Shown here: positions 10,384 through 22,510 of the stretch, in pieces | Layout: each line of letters begins with the position of its first letter | Position numbering within the stretch: the first letter of the stretch is position 1 | Assembly (NCBI GenBank): GCA_029641185.1 | Contig: JAPWGK010000001.1 | Span: 12,501-76,500, forward strand | Source of the DNA: Pseudofabraea citricarpa | Taxonomy: Eukaryota > Ascomycota > Leotiomycetes > Helotiales > Dermateaceae | Length of the DNA: 64,000 nucleotides | Reading direction: 5' to 3' | Translations under genes and position numbers: made by a program | The notes under the pieces: generated by a model | What the model saw: only the letters and a program-made list of their open reading frames with translations | Told to the model about the DNA's origin: nothing | Databases searched by the model: none

Positions 10384-11318
10384 CATGCCCAGAGTCACCC
10401 CAATGACACACTCCTCAAGAACACATCTCTACACTCCACGCACTGGACATCGAGAAGTTTCGACAGAACAGCTCTGGCTGGCCTCGCTGCTCACTCGCTT
10501 TTGTGGGCACCGTGTAGTTATCACTGCACCATAAGTCAGCCATCTCTACTTTGGGGATGGCACCTTCGCGGAATCCACCATCAAGAATGGCCTCATCCGA
10601 ATCGACAATCTCCTCCCTTCGTTCTTTTTGTTTATTTCTTTCAATGGTACATCATTGATGGTTGTCGTTGCTTACTTTTGACTATTAGTGTCTTTCCCCA
10701 ACGCCGCCCCCGTCAAGTCATCCAAGGATGGTAAGAGACTGTCGACACACGAGGGCTTATACAGGACAAGATACTCAGGAAGCCGGACTCATAAAACAAT
10801 AGCGCAGGATACAACCAATGCAGATGAGGGCTCTGAGTTCTTGCGGCGCCGAGCTCACGCAAGAGACAGCGCTGAGCTCAGACTGCATAATGCATACAAA
10901 TCTCTGGCAGGATGGGCTATAAGGTCAGGCAGGACACAGCTCTTATATAACTCAACTCTGAGCTCAGTGGTCACGCAGGAGATTGCTCACGCAGAATCCA
11001 ACTTGCAGAGAACACGGTTCTGATCTCTCCAATAAAATACATCGACATCAACGTACCAACTACAACTAGGAAGGAATACTTGGATTGAACAAATTCGCCG
11101 ATATCTTAGGCAGGTTGAGAAAGAAACACAACAATCCAGTGATGAGACAGGCTACAAACAAGCCAAACACTGGTTGTCAATTGACAATGATATGCTTCTA
11201 ATTTCAATCAACTAAATCCCAAGGTTACAACTCAAGTTACGAAGATCGCATAGTGACTCGTGATCTGTTAATAATTCCGATACTACCAAGCACTCCATAA
11301 CCCGGTACTCCAAGTAGC

Positions 11319-13366
11319 CTACTGTAGCTTCAACCACTTCCCCTCAGATGGTATACCATCTTTTACTACAAATAGCAAATATACTCCTGGTGCCATGACT
11401 GTAGAATTTGGCGGTGCGACTACTTGCCACTCCATTGAATTTGATACTGCTGTAGCCTGCATTTCCACCATACGCTGACCCATTCCAACTCCATGCGTAT
11501 GGAATCCAGGAGCGAGTAGCATAACCTGAACCACACCTCTGACACGAGCACTGGTAGAAATTGCAAATGTAGCATCATAAGAGACAGTAGCCGGAGATGT
11601 AGAGATTACTGGACGCGTAGTAGCAGACATATAAGGAGGGGAGAAGATCTCCACCCGATACTCAGTCGGATAATAGCTAGTCTTGCGTTGCTGCTGCTGA
11701 AGGGCACACAAGTGACCGTTGTTATAGAAAGCGGGCCAACTATGTGCATCAGTTGATGTTAAAAAATGATTTAAAATAGAGTGACCTACCCCGAAGGTAC
11801 AGCACCTGATAGACTATAGCCAACAGCAGGATTTGAGCCTGCAACCAAGACCTCTCCAGATGGAAGAAGTGTTGCAACAGAGTGATAGAGACGGGGAATC
11901 GCAGTAGCGGGTTGAGATGTAAATCTTCTTCCAGCTGCTGCAGACGCATTATATATCATAGGTATATAAACCGGATCGTCTGCTTGAAAGCCACCTCCAG
12001 AGCCTGTTCTTCCACCATTGATAATCAAAACCGTACCATCTGGCAACAGAATCCCATCTGACAAGACTTGGGCCCCATTAGGCATTGTATCTTCTGCAAA
12101 CCAGGTCGGGGCTGCATCTAATGGTTTAATTGTATAGCAGTCTGCAAGCGCCTTTGGTGCAGGCATATCTCCAGACGAACCACCACATACAAGAACTGTG
12201 GGTTCATATTTTGGGTATTTCAAAGGCAGTAGTACAGCTGTCGCAGAGGATGGAAATGTTCTTGGAGCAAGAGGTGTATCTGGCAAGGTTTTGATGAGAG
12301 AATTGGTGCTATAATCCCAGATAATTGTTTGATTCCCAGCCACTGTAAAGATCTGATCTGTGCCGGCAGCGTTTGGCATTGTGTATACTAAATATATTAA
12401 TAATTTCATGCTTTTTGATACACCAATCTCGACTCACAAATTGGGTAAAGGTTATATGACTTTCCCGGAACCAAGTTCTGAGCTGCTGTGAAATCAAGAA
12501 TAGGCAATTTGAAAGGCACTGCTGCTGCCCTTCCATCAGCATATACGGTCTCGTATGTTGGGACATTTATGGCAGCTTCGTTCAGCACAAGGCCTCCAAC
12601 GTTACTACCACCAACGACTAATATATCGCCTTTCACGGTGGTTAGAGAAGAAGGATACCATCGCCAAACTTGCAGACCTCCCTTTTCTACCCAGTCCTGG
12701 GTACAGATACCTCCAGTACAAGGCCCCGGGGTAAAGGTACGTAGCTTATCAAAGCCTTCCGTGATACCGGTACCAGCTTCAGCACCAGCCATATTAAGCA
12801 TTGTTCCATTGGGAAAGAATGAACCGGCACTGCAGAAAGTGTTGCTCAGTGGTTTCAAGGGACGAATAGTAGAGGTGCTAATGTTGAACTCGGTTCCAAA
12901 CACGGGAATGGTCGTGCCAGTGTAAACGTAAGCTGTGCTGGAATGCTTGCCGGTGCTAACAGTGTAGCCAGGTCCACCGTAATTGGCATGAAGGCTAATA
13001 TGGTCAGATACTTTCTCTTGAAATCTTATGTCATATTTCAGATATCGTGACAAGAGCTAGAAAATCAAGTATATCGAAGATTCTACTCATTCATGGAGCG
13101 TATACGTTGTTTTTTCTAAACAGTCTTAAAAATAGATTTACCTACTTATCGATGAAAACAGCCGTGTTGGTATAGGGTGGAAGAAAAACCATCTGAACTG
13201 TACATCCAGAAGATCCCACAGTACGAAAGCCTGCTGCACTAGCTAAGCTATTCAATAGGGAGACAAGAAGCTACAGTTTAAAAGTCAGATGTGCAACTTT
13301 CATCGTTGGGTTTCTACTAACCATATATCCCCAAATATTCTGTGCTTCCTTCAAATAATAAGCCAT
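11319..13366 (-). CDS. Galactose/glyoxal oxidase-like copper radical oxidase
   Basis: A five-exon model (13322-13366, 13146-13270, 13025 boundary to 12438, 11790-12387, 11319-11739) closes in phase to about 591 aa. It has a kelch-type beta-propeller and a C-terminal DUF1929-like domain. Landmarks of the family are seen: NTFCSAGSFFPNGTM (the Cys that cross-links to Tyr), RLYHSVATLLPSGEVLVAGSNP (YH copper ligands), EIFSPPYM and the late HTHGVGMGQRMV (His ligand). Such enzymes are extracellular and oxidise primary alcohols or aldehydes with release of H2O2. The predicted N-terminus (MAYYLKEAQNIWGYMLLVSL) is a hydrophobic leader that is not a textbook signal peptide. The first two exons are the weakest part of the model. 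It stands alone, with 2.7 kb of gene-free DNA upstream. Confidence 0.85.
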
Positions 13367-16113
13367 GGCCAGTAAATTTACGTAGAATTGATAGAAGGAG
13401 AATCGATTCAAGTTGGAAGCTCAAGTAATTCTTCCTGTGAGATATTACTTGATTTATATGCGTTTGAACCCTACTGCTGCTTACTTGAAAGTCATTTGCC
13501 GTTGCCATACATACTTACATACCGCTTATCGTGACATATCAGCATACTCACCCCACGCAGTTTGCATCAAGTTTTGTGTCTACTGGAGTGATCCTCCGGT
13601 GGCTTGTGACAAGCGATGAAAGCCACGCGTCTTCGCGACTTCAGTGTAAGCGACGGCACGGCTCAGCGGGCGCTTCCACCCATAATGCTTAAAATGCTCA
13701 CGCTCCGAGTCAACCACAGTACAAATCTTGGAAGTGTGTTTTCGGCATAATGATTGCTTATCGACATATGCAAAATCCGAAAAGTGTAATCCTAGGGGCG
13801 GCATGCAGTCAATAATGCAGTTCTATTGACCTTCCGCAAGAGGTCGCTCCGAGTGGCGTGCATCGGTTCTTGTTGACGCCACATGCTCGCTTCCCTCTTT
13901 CATACCCGGTAATAACCCAGCGAAGCACGGGCTTTGCGTCTGTCAATTGCCAAAACCAAGGCAATTCAATCAATGCTGCATGCTCAGATCTTGGAGTAGC
14001 CATCTGCATGGATCATGTCCACTGATAAGACCCTGGACTATACAGCATCGAAAAGTATCTTTTCTGCATGTTATCCTGCAAGATTTCCATGCTCATTTCG
14101 TCCTTCTATTTCTAGGATAGCAGGTAAAAACACAAGCCTCCCATCCAACATAGAATAATTGATGATTCGCATCAAATTTTGAAGCACTTTCGCCTAAACT
14201 AAAGTTTTCTCAGTAAGGCTTGCATATAACAAGTCAAGTGGTGGGGGAGCAAAATTCAACCAAAGTTGGCGCCATGTTGTGACTGAATTAACATGCAAAT
14301 AAGTATGCCAAGTCAGCCAACTGCATTTATTGACTGTTGTATAACGACTTGGTAAGAATATCAATTGCAGTATTGGTGATGCAGGATCCGAAAATTCCTT
14401 ACGACGCGAGCTCAAGTTGTTGGTCAAAAATGATTACTTGATTCCCTACGATAACGGGATCTACCAAAGTCGGAGCAATAAGGTGGGTTTTTTTTTCACG
14501 GCAGGTTATTATAGGTTCAAATTCTATTCCTGTATTGTGGACTCTTCTTAAAGATTCTTAAATATGACGCTGCGTAGGTGTTGTGGCGGGCCTTGTTCAG
14601 CTAATGCCTGTAACTTATTCCAGAACGGCTGCGAACCATGGTTTAGGCTTACCGCTTTTTGCATCTGACCTTCTTATACTTTGAAGCAACGGGCATTGAT
14701 CTCTTCAACAGGAAGGAGAGTAAATTTAGTTCATATCATCCACGGCATGCATGCATGGAATGGCGTGATTTGGATACTTTATTCTCCTTCTCTAGCGTGG
14801 TCCACGAAACGCATAAAATATCTCCGTGAATATTAACACTCGTATCATTATTCTCTCTAGTATTTTTCACATGCTTGCCTGCGTCGCTAATCACAGCTCA
14901 AGTGAAATTACTATAAATATTCATATGAGAGAAACGTTAAAACAAAACAAACTTGCAGCTATAGCAAGTGCGAACATAGAAATAAACAAATAATTCCAAG
15001 TCTTACCACCTATAACATCCATTGTTGGTATCCCTGAGACAATCGTCTAAGATAAACCCAGGGTCAGATTTTGAGTTCAAATAACAGCATGGAAAGATGT
15101 CGTCGCGAGGAAGGATGGTTTGGTCATTTGACGTGATATAACAATACTACATCTGCTGTCTTTTTAGAGAATTGGGACCGCCATATCTGCTTGATGCTTA
15201 GTCTTACTATTACTCTCGCCCTTTTTGCGATTTTGAGAATATGAGCATCACTACATTGACGAAGTAGTCCAAATTGATACGATATTTCAGATTGAGTGTT
15301 AGCACCATGGTCTCTTATTCTCTTCGCTGTATACTCATGATAAGATGCAATGTATTCAGCTTATGATCTTTGCTTGCGACTATATTGAGTTTCAAAGATA
15401 GTTTGCCGTTCTTGTTTGGCTACAGGTTCTTTCGGATCAGAGCAGATTAATACAACAGAGTTCTCGGTCAAAGCTTATAACACTTACGAGGTTTTCTGGC
15501 CTATGGTAGAAGGTGTTCTTTTGTTAGAAATATGATTTCGAAAATGAGGGAAGTTCCAAGTTATAGGCTCAGACTTCTTGCTGATAATTAAGCGAGCTAT
15601 TTAAGAAACTGGTTTTCATACAGGAAACTAACGAGCCTTTTTAAGACACATGAATAATACGTCACAAGGCGGATTTACACCACAAATTAATCGATTCTGA
15701 TTTCCTAGACTATTATAATTCTTTTGCATTTATACTTTGTGCTAATAAAATAATTAAGTTGCGTAACTCTAAGCGAGTAACCAGTTAATATGTATCATGT
15801 AAAATTGCAATAAACCTCACAATGCGTAAATTTAGAAGAACACCTATGACCTTAGATTTGTAAGAAACTAACCTTACTCTCTTGCAGGGTTTTGGTTTCA
15901 GATGACTTCCTAAATCGAACGCTACTATTACATCTTGGCAGATTAATGCCTTGCTTTTAATATTAGGGAAGAATTGACTTCGAGCTCGGATCCATGTATC
16001 GGAAATAACTAGTGTCTTGATCTAAGTTCAATCACATTTTAGACCACCTAAAAGCTTTACCTCACAAGATGACGTACCAAATGGCTGATTCTAAACTAAT
16101 GGTATCAAAAATT
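13367..16113. other. 2.7-kb gene-free intergenic region
   Basis: No ORF with coding character was found on either strand. The sequence is AT-rich, especially 14700-16050, with no tandem array, tRNA-like cloverleaf or transposase-like ORF noticed. It contains the promoter of the copper oxidase gene (minus strand) and the 3' flank of the glycosyltransferase gene. Confidence 0.5.
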
Positions 16114-17536
16114 TCATTGCATCTGAGTATCTTGCACAGGAAAGGTAATATCTTTACATCTTGGCTGACTTGAAGCCCAATTTGCAAGCCGATCTTGATG
16201 CCAACCACTTCGCCATATCCCTCCCTCGTCATCTTCTTTTTCATAGCCAAGTCGGACGCTCATCCCTATGTAACAAGTGTGGCCGTGTTGTGTGTATTGA
16301 AAGCATCTTGCATCAGTCTCGCAGGCTTCAGCACATTCTTCAAACGACAAGGCCTCTAGAGATACTCCACCTGTCTTCCCAAACTCTCCTGAATCTGAGG
16401 CTAAATTGTCCCAATTTTGGCGTTGCGATTGTATCGAATGCCTCGTAAAGTTTTCGAAGAGTTCAACGTGTGTCATCGGTTCCTGGACAGGGAATTAGCT
16501 CAACTCAGTCTCTAAATTTATTGAAACTCGACGTCGGGGGGTGACATACCGAGTTCTGCAATCTTTGCTCTTCAAATTTTGCAAGTTCTCCCATCTCAGT
16601 CGGACTGAGATGATGCATTGTCAAGGCAGGGCGACACTGGTACTCCGGAGTACCTGGACCGAAAGGCATTGTCGATGGTGTTTCTCCACTCATCAACGGC
16701 CAAACATCTTGCAATTCCGTTCCGTACTCTTTCAACGCAAGGCTCAGCATAAGATCACCGCAGCAATGCTCCCGTATCTGAGGATCCCATTGAGCTGCTG
16801 TATTATTGTGGGTGACCGCAAGCTCATACATCGCGGCCTTGGATAAAATGATGCCAGAACCGCCATGCGCAAATCGAGTACCTGATATGCTAACTTCAGA
16901 GCCAAAATATGATTTCTTTGTTGGATCCAGATTTTGCAACCAAAGGAGTAAATTCGACCAGAAAACATATGTATCTGCATCGATAAAAATGTACCAGTCC
17001 ATGTGTGGCTTAAGAGCCCAGGTCTTTTCAACGATGTGCAAGTTTTTGTATTTGTCCAGCGTCCATGCTGCAAGGTTGTCGGGAGATTCGGGGTTTTTGG
17101 CTCCCTTGAGAGCACTTACATCCTTCTCAGTTCTCCAGAGCTCTCTTTGTTTGCGATAGAAGATGGAATCGGGATTGTTTTCAACCACAGAAGATGAGAC
17201 GGCATTTAAGGCGTCGTGCAAGTGGTACTCGCCAATATCTTGTTCGAGATCCGAAAAGAATACGACGTTTTTGGCGCATCGGAGGGTGGTTTGCATCTGC
17301 GTAGGTATTCTGAGAGGAGCTTCCGAGGCACCGGTCTTGACGGAAACTACAATCTTTTCTGCAGATGTGGAATGAATGCATGAGTCCGAATCGGTGGATT
17401 TGTTAGAAGGAAAGCTAACTTGAAGCCTCGTGCCCTCTGGTCGACGCGTGAGGATGTACCCGAGAAGGAGAAGAGTTCCGAAGGCGGAGCACCGCAACCA
17501 TGTCAAAGAGGATCTAAAATGGACACCACCTCGCAT
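16114..17536 (-). CDS. DUF604 / GT31-like glycosyltransferase, type II membrane
   Basis: Two exons, 16550-17536 and 16114-16482, joined in phase 0 across a 67-bp intron (GTATGT...TCCAG), give 451 aa. I chose the ATG at 17536 because it is followed by a basic residue and a single hydrophobic anchor (TLLLLGYIL), the usual Golgi type II layout; the open frame extends about 70 codons further upstream. The catalytic DxD is in WYIFIDADTYVFW, followed by RFAHGGSGIILSK and HCCGDLML, all typical of the fungal DUF604/Fringe-like group. The second exon adds a Cys-rich tail (FEECAEACETDARCFQY...CYIG) resembling a PAN/apple-like module. It probably transfers a hexose in the secretory pathway; donor and acceptor are unknown. 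It is divergent from the small membrane protein gene. Confidence 0.85.
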
Positions 17537-18016
17537 CGTTTTGCAATTGGACTGCAGGGAAATATGTAGTTGGTTTATTGTTGATTGTCCATATATTCTG
17601 AGGCCGACAGTCAGAAAAAGCCAGACGAATAAAAGAAGGAGGGGTAGCGACGGCGGGGAATGTAGAGCCACGACAGGATATGAGGCAGGATGTTGGAGAG
17701 CGAGGCACGAGAGATTCAAGAGAGAGCGATGGATTATCAAGTCCATGTTTGATGATCAAAAGGTGATGGAAACGCTTGGGTGCTGATGCCATACCCAGAG
17801 ACACGGTTTAGACCCATAGATACGGTCGAGTACCTTACCCCGACCAATGAAGCTGCTGTTCTACGCGCCCACGAGTTGTTGGACCCATACTCGTACTGAA
17901 CTGCTGCGGCGTGAGATGATAACAAGAATGGGAAATGGGTACCGCATGTTTGTAGATCAGAGTGTATAAAGTTCATAGGTTAGCCAGTTCGAGTTGCTCG
18001 CTACCTGCTTTGCCAG
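17537..18016. other. Divergent promoter region
   Basis: This is the region shared by the glycosyltransferase gene (minus) and the membrane protein gene (plus). It includes an upstream extension of the open glycosyltransferase frame to about 17746. One right half of the dispersed palindrome (CATACCCAG at 17790-17798) is the only such site noticed outside the first 11 kb. Confidence 0.4.
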
Positions 18017-18824
18017 ATGGCGCTTGTTCCCGCTCTCCTCCTGGCGCTCCTTTACACTGGCGTTTGTGCACTGGCCCAAAACCCGGTCTACAAAGTTGGC
18101 GACGTTCTCAACATCGCATGGACTACAACCGACGAGGTCGTGACTCTAATCATTAATCAAGACACGTCGAGTCTGACACAGATAGACTATCTGCCCAACT
18201 CTAGTATGTAAGAAGGGCTCTAGAAGTAGCGGCTTTACTATCGCCCTCAATTCAGTCGCCTTGACCCAACACTCGTACAACTGGAAAATCACCATCGATG
18301 GCAGTGATACGGGCTCAACTTTTGATCTCCTCAAGGACAACAAGTTCAACTTCATGCTCTTCACAGTAAACGAGACGGCACCATCTGCTACGAGCACATA
18401 TTTTAATATCACAAATTCTACCGTCGATCAGTACGGCGACATCATTCCACCGTCAACGTCTACAATCCTGTTCACCAGCACTCTGTCATCCACAACCGAC
18501 ATATCTTCCAGTACGATAACAGGGCTGGTACCAGCTACAAGTGCAACCACCAGCCCAACGTCCGACTCTGAGCAGGGGGGACTCAACCAGACCACGAAGG
18601 TTGGTCTAGGAGTTGGTCTTGGGCTTGGAGGGCTTCTGTTTGTTGTTATTGGTGTGACCTACGTGTTTCTCCGCAGAAGGGGGACTGGACAAAAGACAAA
18701 AAATAATGAACCAGTTCCGCAGGATGGCGAGATACAGCACAAGTATGCCCAAGAAAATTGGCATCCCCCTTCCGAGTTGCACGCGACCCCACGTCCAGTA
18801 CCTCAGGTATCTGAACTTCCCTAA
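18017..18824 (+). CDS. Small secreted-type single-pass membrane protein, Ser/Thr-rich
   Basis: Exons 18017-18203 and 18256-18824 (phase 1, 52-bp intron) give 251 aa. Residues 1-20 (MALVPALLLALLYTGVCALA) form a clear signal peptide. Next comes an about 90-residue beta-rich ectodomain (YKVGDVLNIAWTT...YNWKITIDG) similar in style to the Kre9/Knh1-type N-terminal domain, with several N-x-S/T sites. A Ser/Thr/Pro-rich stalk leads to one transmembrane helix (VGLGVGLGLGGLLFVVIGV) followed by RRR and an about 55-residue polar cytoplasmic tail. It is probably a cell-surface or wall-sensor-like protein. The family assignment is inference from layout, not from a diagnostic motif. Confidence 0.75.
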
Positions 18825-19318
18825 TGATTGGTGTTAAAGTTGAATGTACGTTCAATACGTATGATTAGATAAAGTTAATGTAATAACCCTACTAATATTT
18901 TCCATTCCATTGTTTGTCAGATAATGTCTATGACCGGCTGGACTCCAGTGGCACGACGAACTGGGGTAGGCTAAAACGAGCAAAGAACTCGAATGAGACA
19001 ATCTGGCAAGCTGTTCTATATCCTGATGGGTTGTCAAGCCGAAAACAGCTATTCAGGGTGATGGAAGACGGCTCTTGGGATGGATTTGAATTGCTCGCAG
19101 AGACCGAGGGAAAATAGTGGAGAACCTCAAGTCAGATTTTTCGAAGACTGATGATGAATCACCATAGCTTGTCCAGTAAAATGTCGCCATAGTACTTTGG
19201 TGGAATCTTTTTCAAATGAGTCATCCTGGGCAGCAATGGAAGTTGCAAACATCAGGACTACCAAAAGAGCATCATCTATATATTTAGACCCAAATATATA
19301 ACTCTAAGAATCTATCAT
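18825..19318. other. Convergent intergenic region
   Basis: 3' flanks of the membrane protein gene and the acetoacetyl-CoA synthetase gene. A 67-codon open frame at 18914-19117 (plus) follows a TTTGTCAG acceptor-like sequence, but no upstream exon connects to it in frame. Confidence 0.4.
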
Positions 19319-21835
19319 CTACAATTTACTTTTCGGATCTACCAACTCTTCAACCTTCGCAAATTGGTAGTAATAATCTAGCGATTCGGGGTTTAACAGC
19401 GTGCCACTTGGTTTGATGATTTTCCCAGATACAATCTGTTTCACGGGTAATTCGACCTTCTTCAAGTTGACCGTCGTCTATAAAGCGATTAGTTAAACCA
19501 CAAACAAAAAGACAAATTCAATAAACTCACTGGGATATCAGGAGTTTCAAATATATATTTCGGAACGTGCCTGGCGCTTAATTGCTTCCGAATCGCAGAT
19601 TTGATGTCATTCACCAGTCTGCTCGAGAACTTTTCGCCTGGTTTCATAAGTAAGAAGAGCATGACAGACTCATCTTCGTCCGTGGGTCTACGCTGACCAA
19701 CACAAATTGAATCGGCGAGCATTGGGAAATCATTTTCGAGGACACTATATATCTCAGCCGAGCCAAACCGAACACCCGAAGGATTAAGGACTCCATCAGC
19801 TCGACCGAGGAATACCAGATTCTTGGTAGACGGATGAATCATGACAAAGTCTCCATGGGTCCAAACGTTGTCATACTTTTCAAAGTAGGCGCCGAAATAT
19901 CTTGAACCTGTGTCGTCATTCCAGAACTTGACAGGCATATTTGGGAAGGCGGCTGGAGCAACAAGTTCACCCGGTGTACCATGGGCAACTTCTGCACCAA
20001 GAACTCCTTTACCACCCTCAATTAAAGAATCATAGACAGCAACTGGAGTTCCTAGACTGGGGCCTTGACACCCTCCAACATAAACTGGAGTTAAGGGGTT
20101 TTCCTGTTTTAATCAACGAATAAGAACGTGTAAGTGCTATACAGAGTTATGCTCATACCTGTCCAAAACAACCGGCCTATATCACGATTAGTGAAGAATT
20201 TTGAGTAGTTTGAATATACGTACCAGATCTGTACCACCAGAGATATTTGCAAGATGTACATGTTTGGGAAATCCCACATCATAGAACCATTCAAATTGTT
20301 GATCGGACAAAACCATCCCTGTTGACACGACAATTTTTAAAGCTGAGAGATCTGCGACATCCTTTGGAGCAATTTTATTCTTCTGCATTTCATGCAACCA
20401 TCGAGGGCTAGTACCAAGTTTAGTGACTTTCTCATCTTCAAGTAGTTTGATGAACGTCGTTAGATCGGGCTGGAAGGGACTTCCGTCATATAAAATCACT
20501 CTGGCTCCTGGCAACAAGCCCATAACGGAACTAAAGTACATGATCCAACCAGTAGTCGTGTACTGTAATGCAACGCTTTCTGGTGAAAGTTCTCGGTGGA
20601 GCTTCGACTCTTTTGCCGAGGACAAAACTGCTCCGCCAATCGAATGAACAATGCACTTCGGAATTCCAGTTGTGCCAGATGAATATGCTATTAAGAATGG
20701 ATCCCTGAAAGAGGTTTTCTCGAATGATAGATCCATCGAGGTCGATTTTACAAGGAAATTTGCAAGTGTTTTCGTTTCAGGCACACTGCTTATGTCCTTG
20801 GCTTTGGCGAATCTTGGCATTGAGACCATTCCCAAGAAGTTTTCTGAATTTTTCATCCCATTAACGATCTGAATCATCTTATCTCTGAGGTCGACGGTTT
20901 TGCCGTTATAAACTGCAAAGTCATCCATGAAGATGTACTACCGAAAATTAGTTAGATACCTTCGTGCAGACTCAGCTAACAGCATATCCAAGCTAAGAAC
21001 ACCGTAATTCCAATCTGCGGTAGTTGATGTGTCCTATTGTAAGTGTACAGAATAAAGTTGTGTCAAGACACTTGTACTTTATTTGCTTCCAGGCCTGAAG
21101 AACTAAAATTTCATGCAGTCTTTCTCGGAATAACGCAGACCAATGAAAATTAAAATTAGAACATACCTTTGGCGTGACTTGGAGAGTTCGCTGCAGGATA
21201 CCTTGAACACCCATATCTGTCGAGCTGCTACTAAAGAGACCTCCGAGGCTGGTCACTGCCAGAAGCACCTTCAGCGTATCAACGGAATTACTTGCAACAA
21301 CGACAACCCTATCCCCCTTCTTCACACCATGCTCTCTCATCGCACTGGCCAATTGTGCAACCTCTGTCCGAAGTTGGCCCCAGGAAACATGGCGTATCTC
21401 TGTCGCACCCTCACGGACCTCGGTGAGAGCAATTTTATCGTCTTCTTTACCGATGGTCCCTTGATCGAAGGTAGCGGCACCAGGCTTGCGGGTATAGAGG
21501 AGATTCTCTGCAAAATTCAAGTACACGCCTTCAAACCAGGATGGGATGGAATCTATACGAGCAGACTCGTCGACTACTGTTGTGTAAGAACCACTATAGA
21601 TCAGGCCGAGAAATTGGAAGCATTGGTCCCAGAATTCGGATCGGTGTGTAACGGAGTATTGATATAGTTCCCAAAATGTCTGACACGATTAGATACAGTA
21701 TGTCAATAGGCGTTTCTCTCTTACTTGTAAGCCTAAATTGTTCTTCTTATTGATTGACTGAAGAAGCCTGTACATCTCCGTACTTGTTGGGTCAGGATGC
21801 TCCCATAGCTTCTTGGGGACCGTGAAAGTACCCAT
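19319..21835 (-). CDS. Acetoacetyl-CoA synthetase (acyl-CoA ligase)
   Basis: Six exons (21725-21835, 21167-21679, 20224-20937, 20159-20176, 19531-20103, 19319-19477) all join in phase 0 and give 695 aa, close to the family's usual 650-700. The enzyme activates acetoacetate with ATP and CoA in the cytosol, feeding sterol/fatty-acid synthesis and ketone/leucine use. The N-terminus (LWEHPDPTSTEMYRLLQ), WFEGVYLNFAENLL, the AMP-binding signature IAYSSGTTGIPK, GGTDLAGCFG, WTHGDF and FLGRADGVLNPSGVRFG are typical of this subgroup. Exon 4 is an 18-bp microexon encoding A-G-C-F-G-Q within a conserved motif. The start at 21835 matches the expected N-terminus; an upstream hydrophobic extension to 21937 is probably 5' UTR. 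Confidence 0.93.
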
Positions 21836-22510
21836 CGTTTTCAAGAATGTTGTCTTTGAGCAGACGGAGACAGATAGGAAAAGAGAGAACAGACACAAAA
21901 TGATGCCGAGCTCGAAAAGACAAGCTCCGAGGTTCACCGGATAACACCCTCAAGCACGCTAGGTAGGTACGATAACGGAGGTTCGGAATGCGGGGAGGGA
22001 GGCGGGGTTAGAGTTTCTCGGAAGAGGTCAAGAGCCATGCAAGAGTATGCAGCAGGATCACCATCAGACAGGCATAGCTGATGTATCAAGCTTCATATTG
22101 TAGCGGAGATATGAACAGATTGACGGAGAATACAATCGACAATCATTTCACATGGATAATTGCATGAAGAGTAGGTCACTCGTTATAGTTCCCCACTTCC
22201 ATTTTACCTGGCTCACCTTTCGGATAAACTTCATGCCGATATAGCGGGCTGCCGGGCCGCACTCGCTTAACTGGATCTGGGTTCGGCCGTAAGCTCAGGT
22301 CGCAAATATGAATAATCTCATTGGACAACCTTGAACCTAATCACTGACCAAGCTGCAATGGGTATCGTACCATATCATACATCTATCAAGCCAACGCCTA
22401 TAAGTTTCTGTAAATGGAGAGGGGAAACCTGATTCTATAATCTTGGAAATTGTCAAGACGCAATTCAAACGCCTATCTCTTACCAAAACCTTTGTAAAAC
22501 ACCTTTCACA
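21836..22510. other. Divergent promoter region
   Basis: Shared upstream region of the acetoacetyl-CoA synthetase gene (minus) and the DUF1757-like gene (plus). No ORF or repeat of note was seen. A pyrimidine-rich stretch with CAAACGCC precedes the start at 22511. Confidence 0.4.

Larger units (their letters stand above)
8101..11318. other. 3.2-kb accessory region with no supported gene
   Basis: Short ORFs occur, but none shows a recognisable domain or a consistent splice model. The stretch holds palindrome copies or half-sites at 8315, 8381, 8937, 10365 and 10551, a tandem duplication near 8.9-9.2 kb, and a CTCTGN hexanucleotide tract near 9.9 kb. Two related segments with CTGGATATCAAGAAG / CTGGACATCGAGAAG lie near 10299 and 10445. 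From about 10820 to 11000 the word GCTCACGCA or CTGAGCTCA recurs. This may be relic duplicated or transposon-derived DNA. Confidence 0.45.

Noticed and set aside
10154..10534. 126-codon plus-strand ORF
   Set aside because: It overlaps duplicated low-quality coding-like DNA and a palindrome copy; no domain.
14505..14530. GGTTCAAATTC resembling a tRNA B box
   Set aside because: No A box, acceptor stem or cloverleaf could be built around it.
18914..19117. 67-codon ORF after the membrane protein gene, possibly a lectin-like exon
   Set aside because: It follows the upstream stop and cannot be joined in frame. The resemblance to lectin repeats is too weak.
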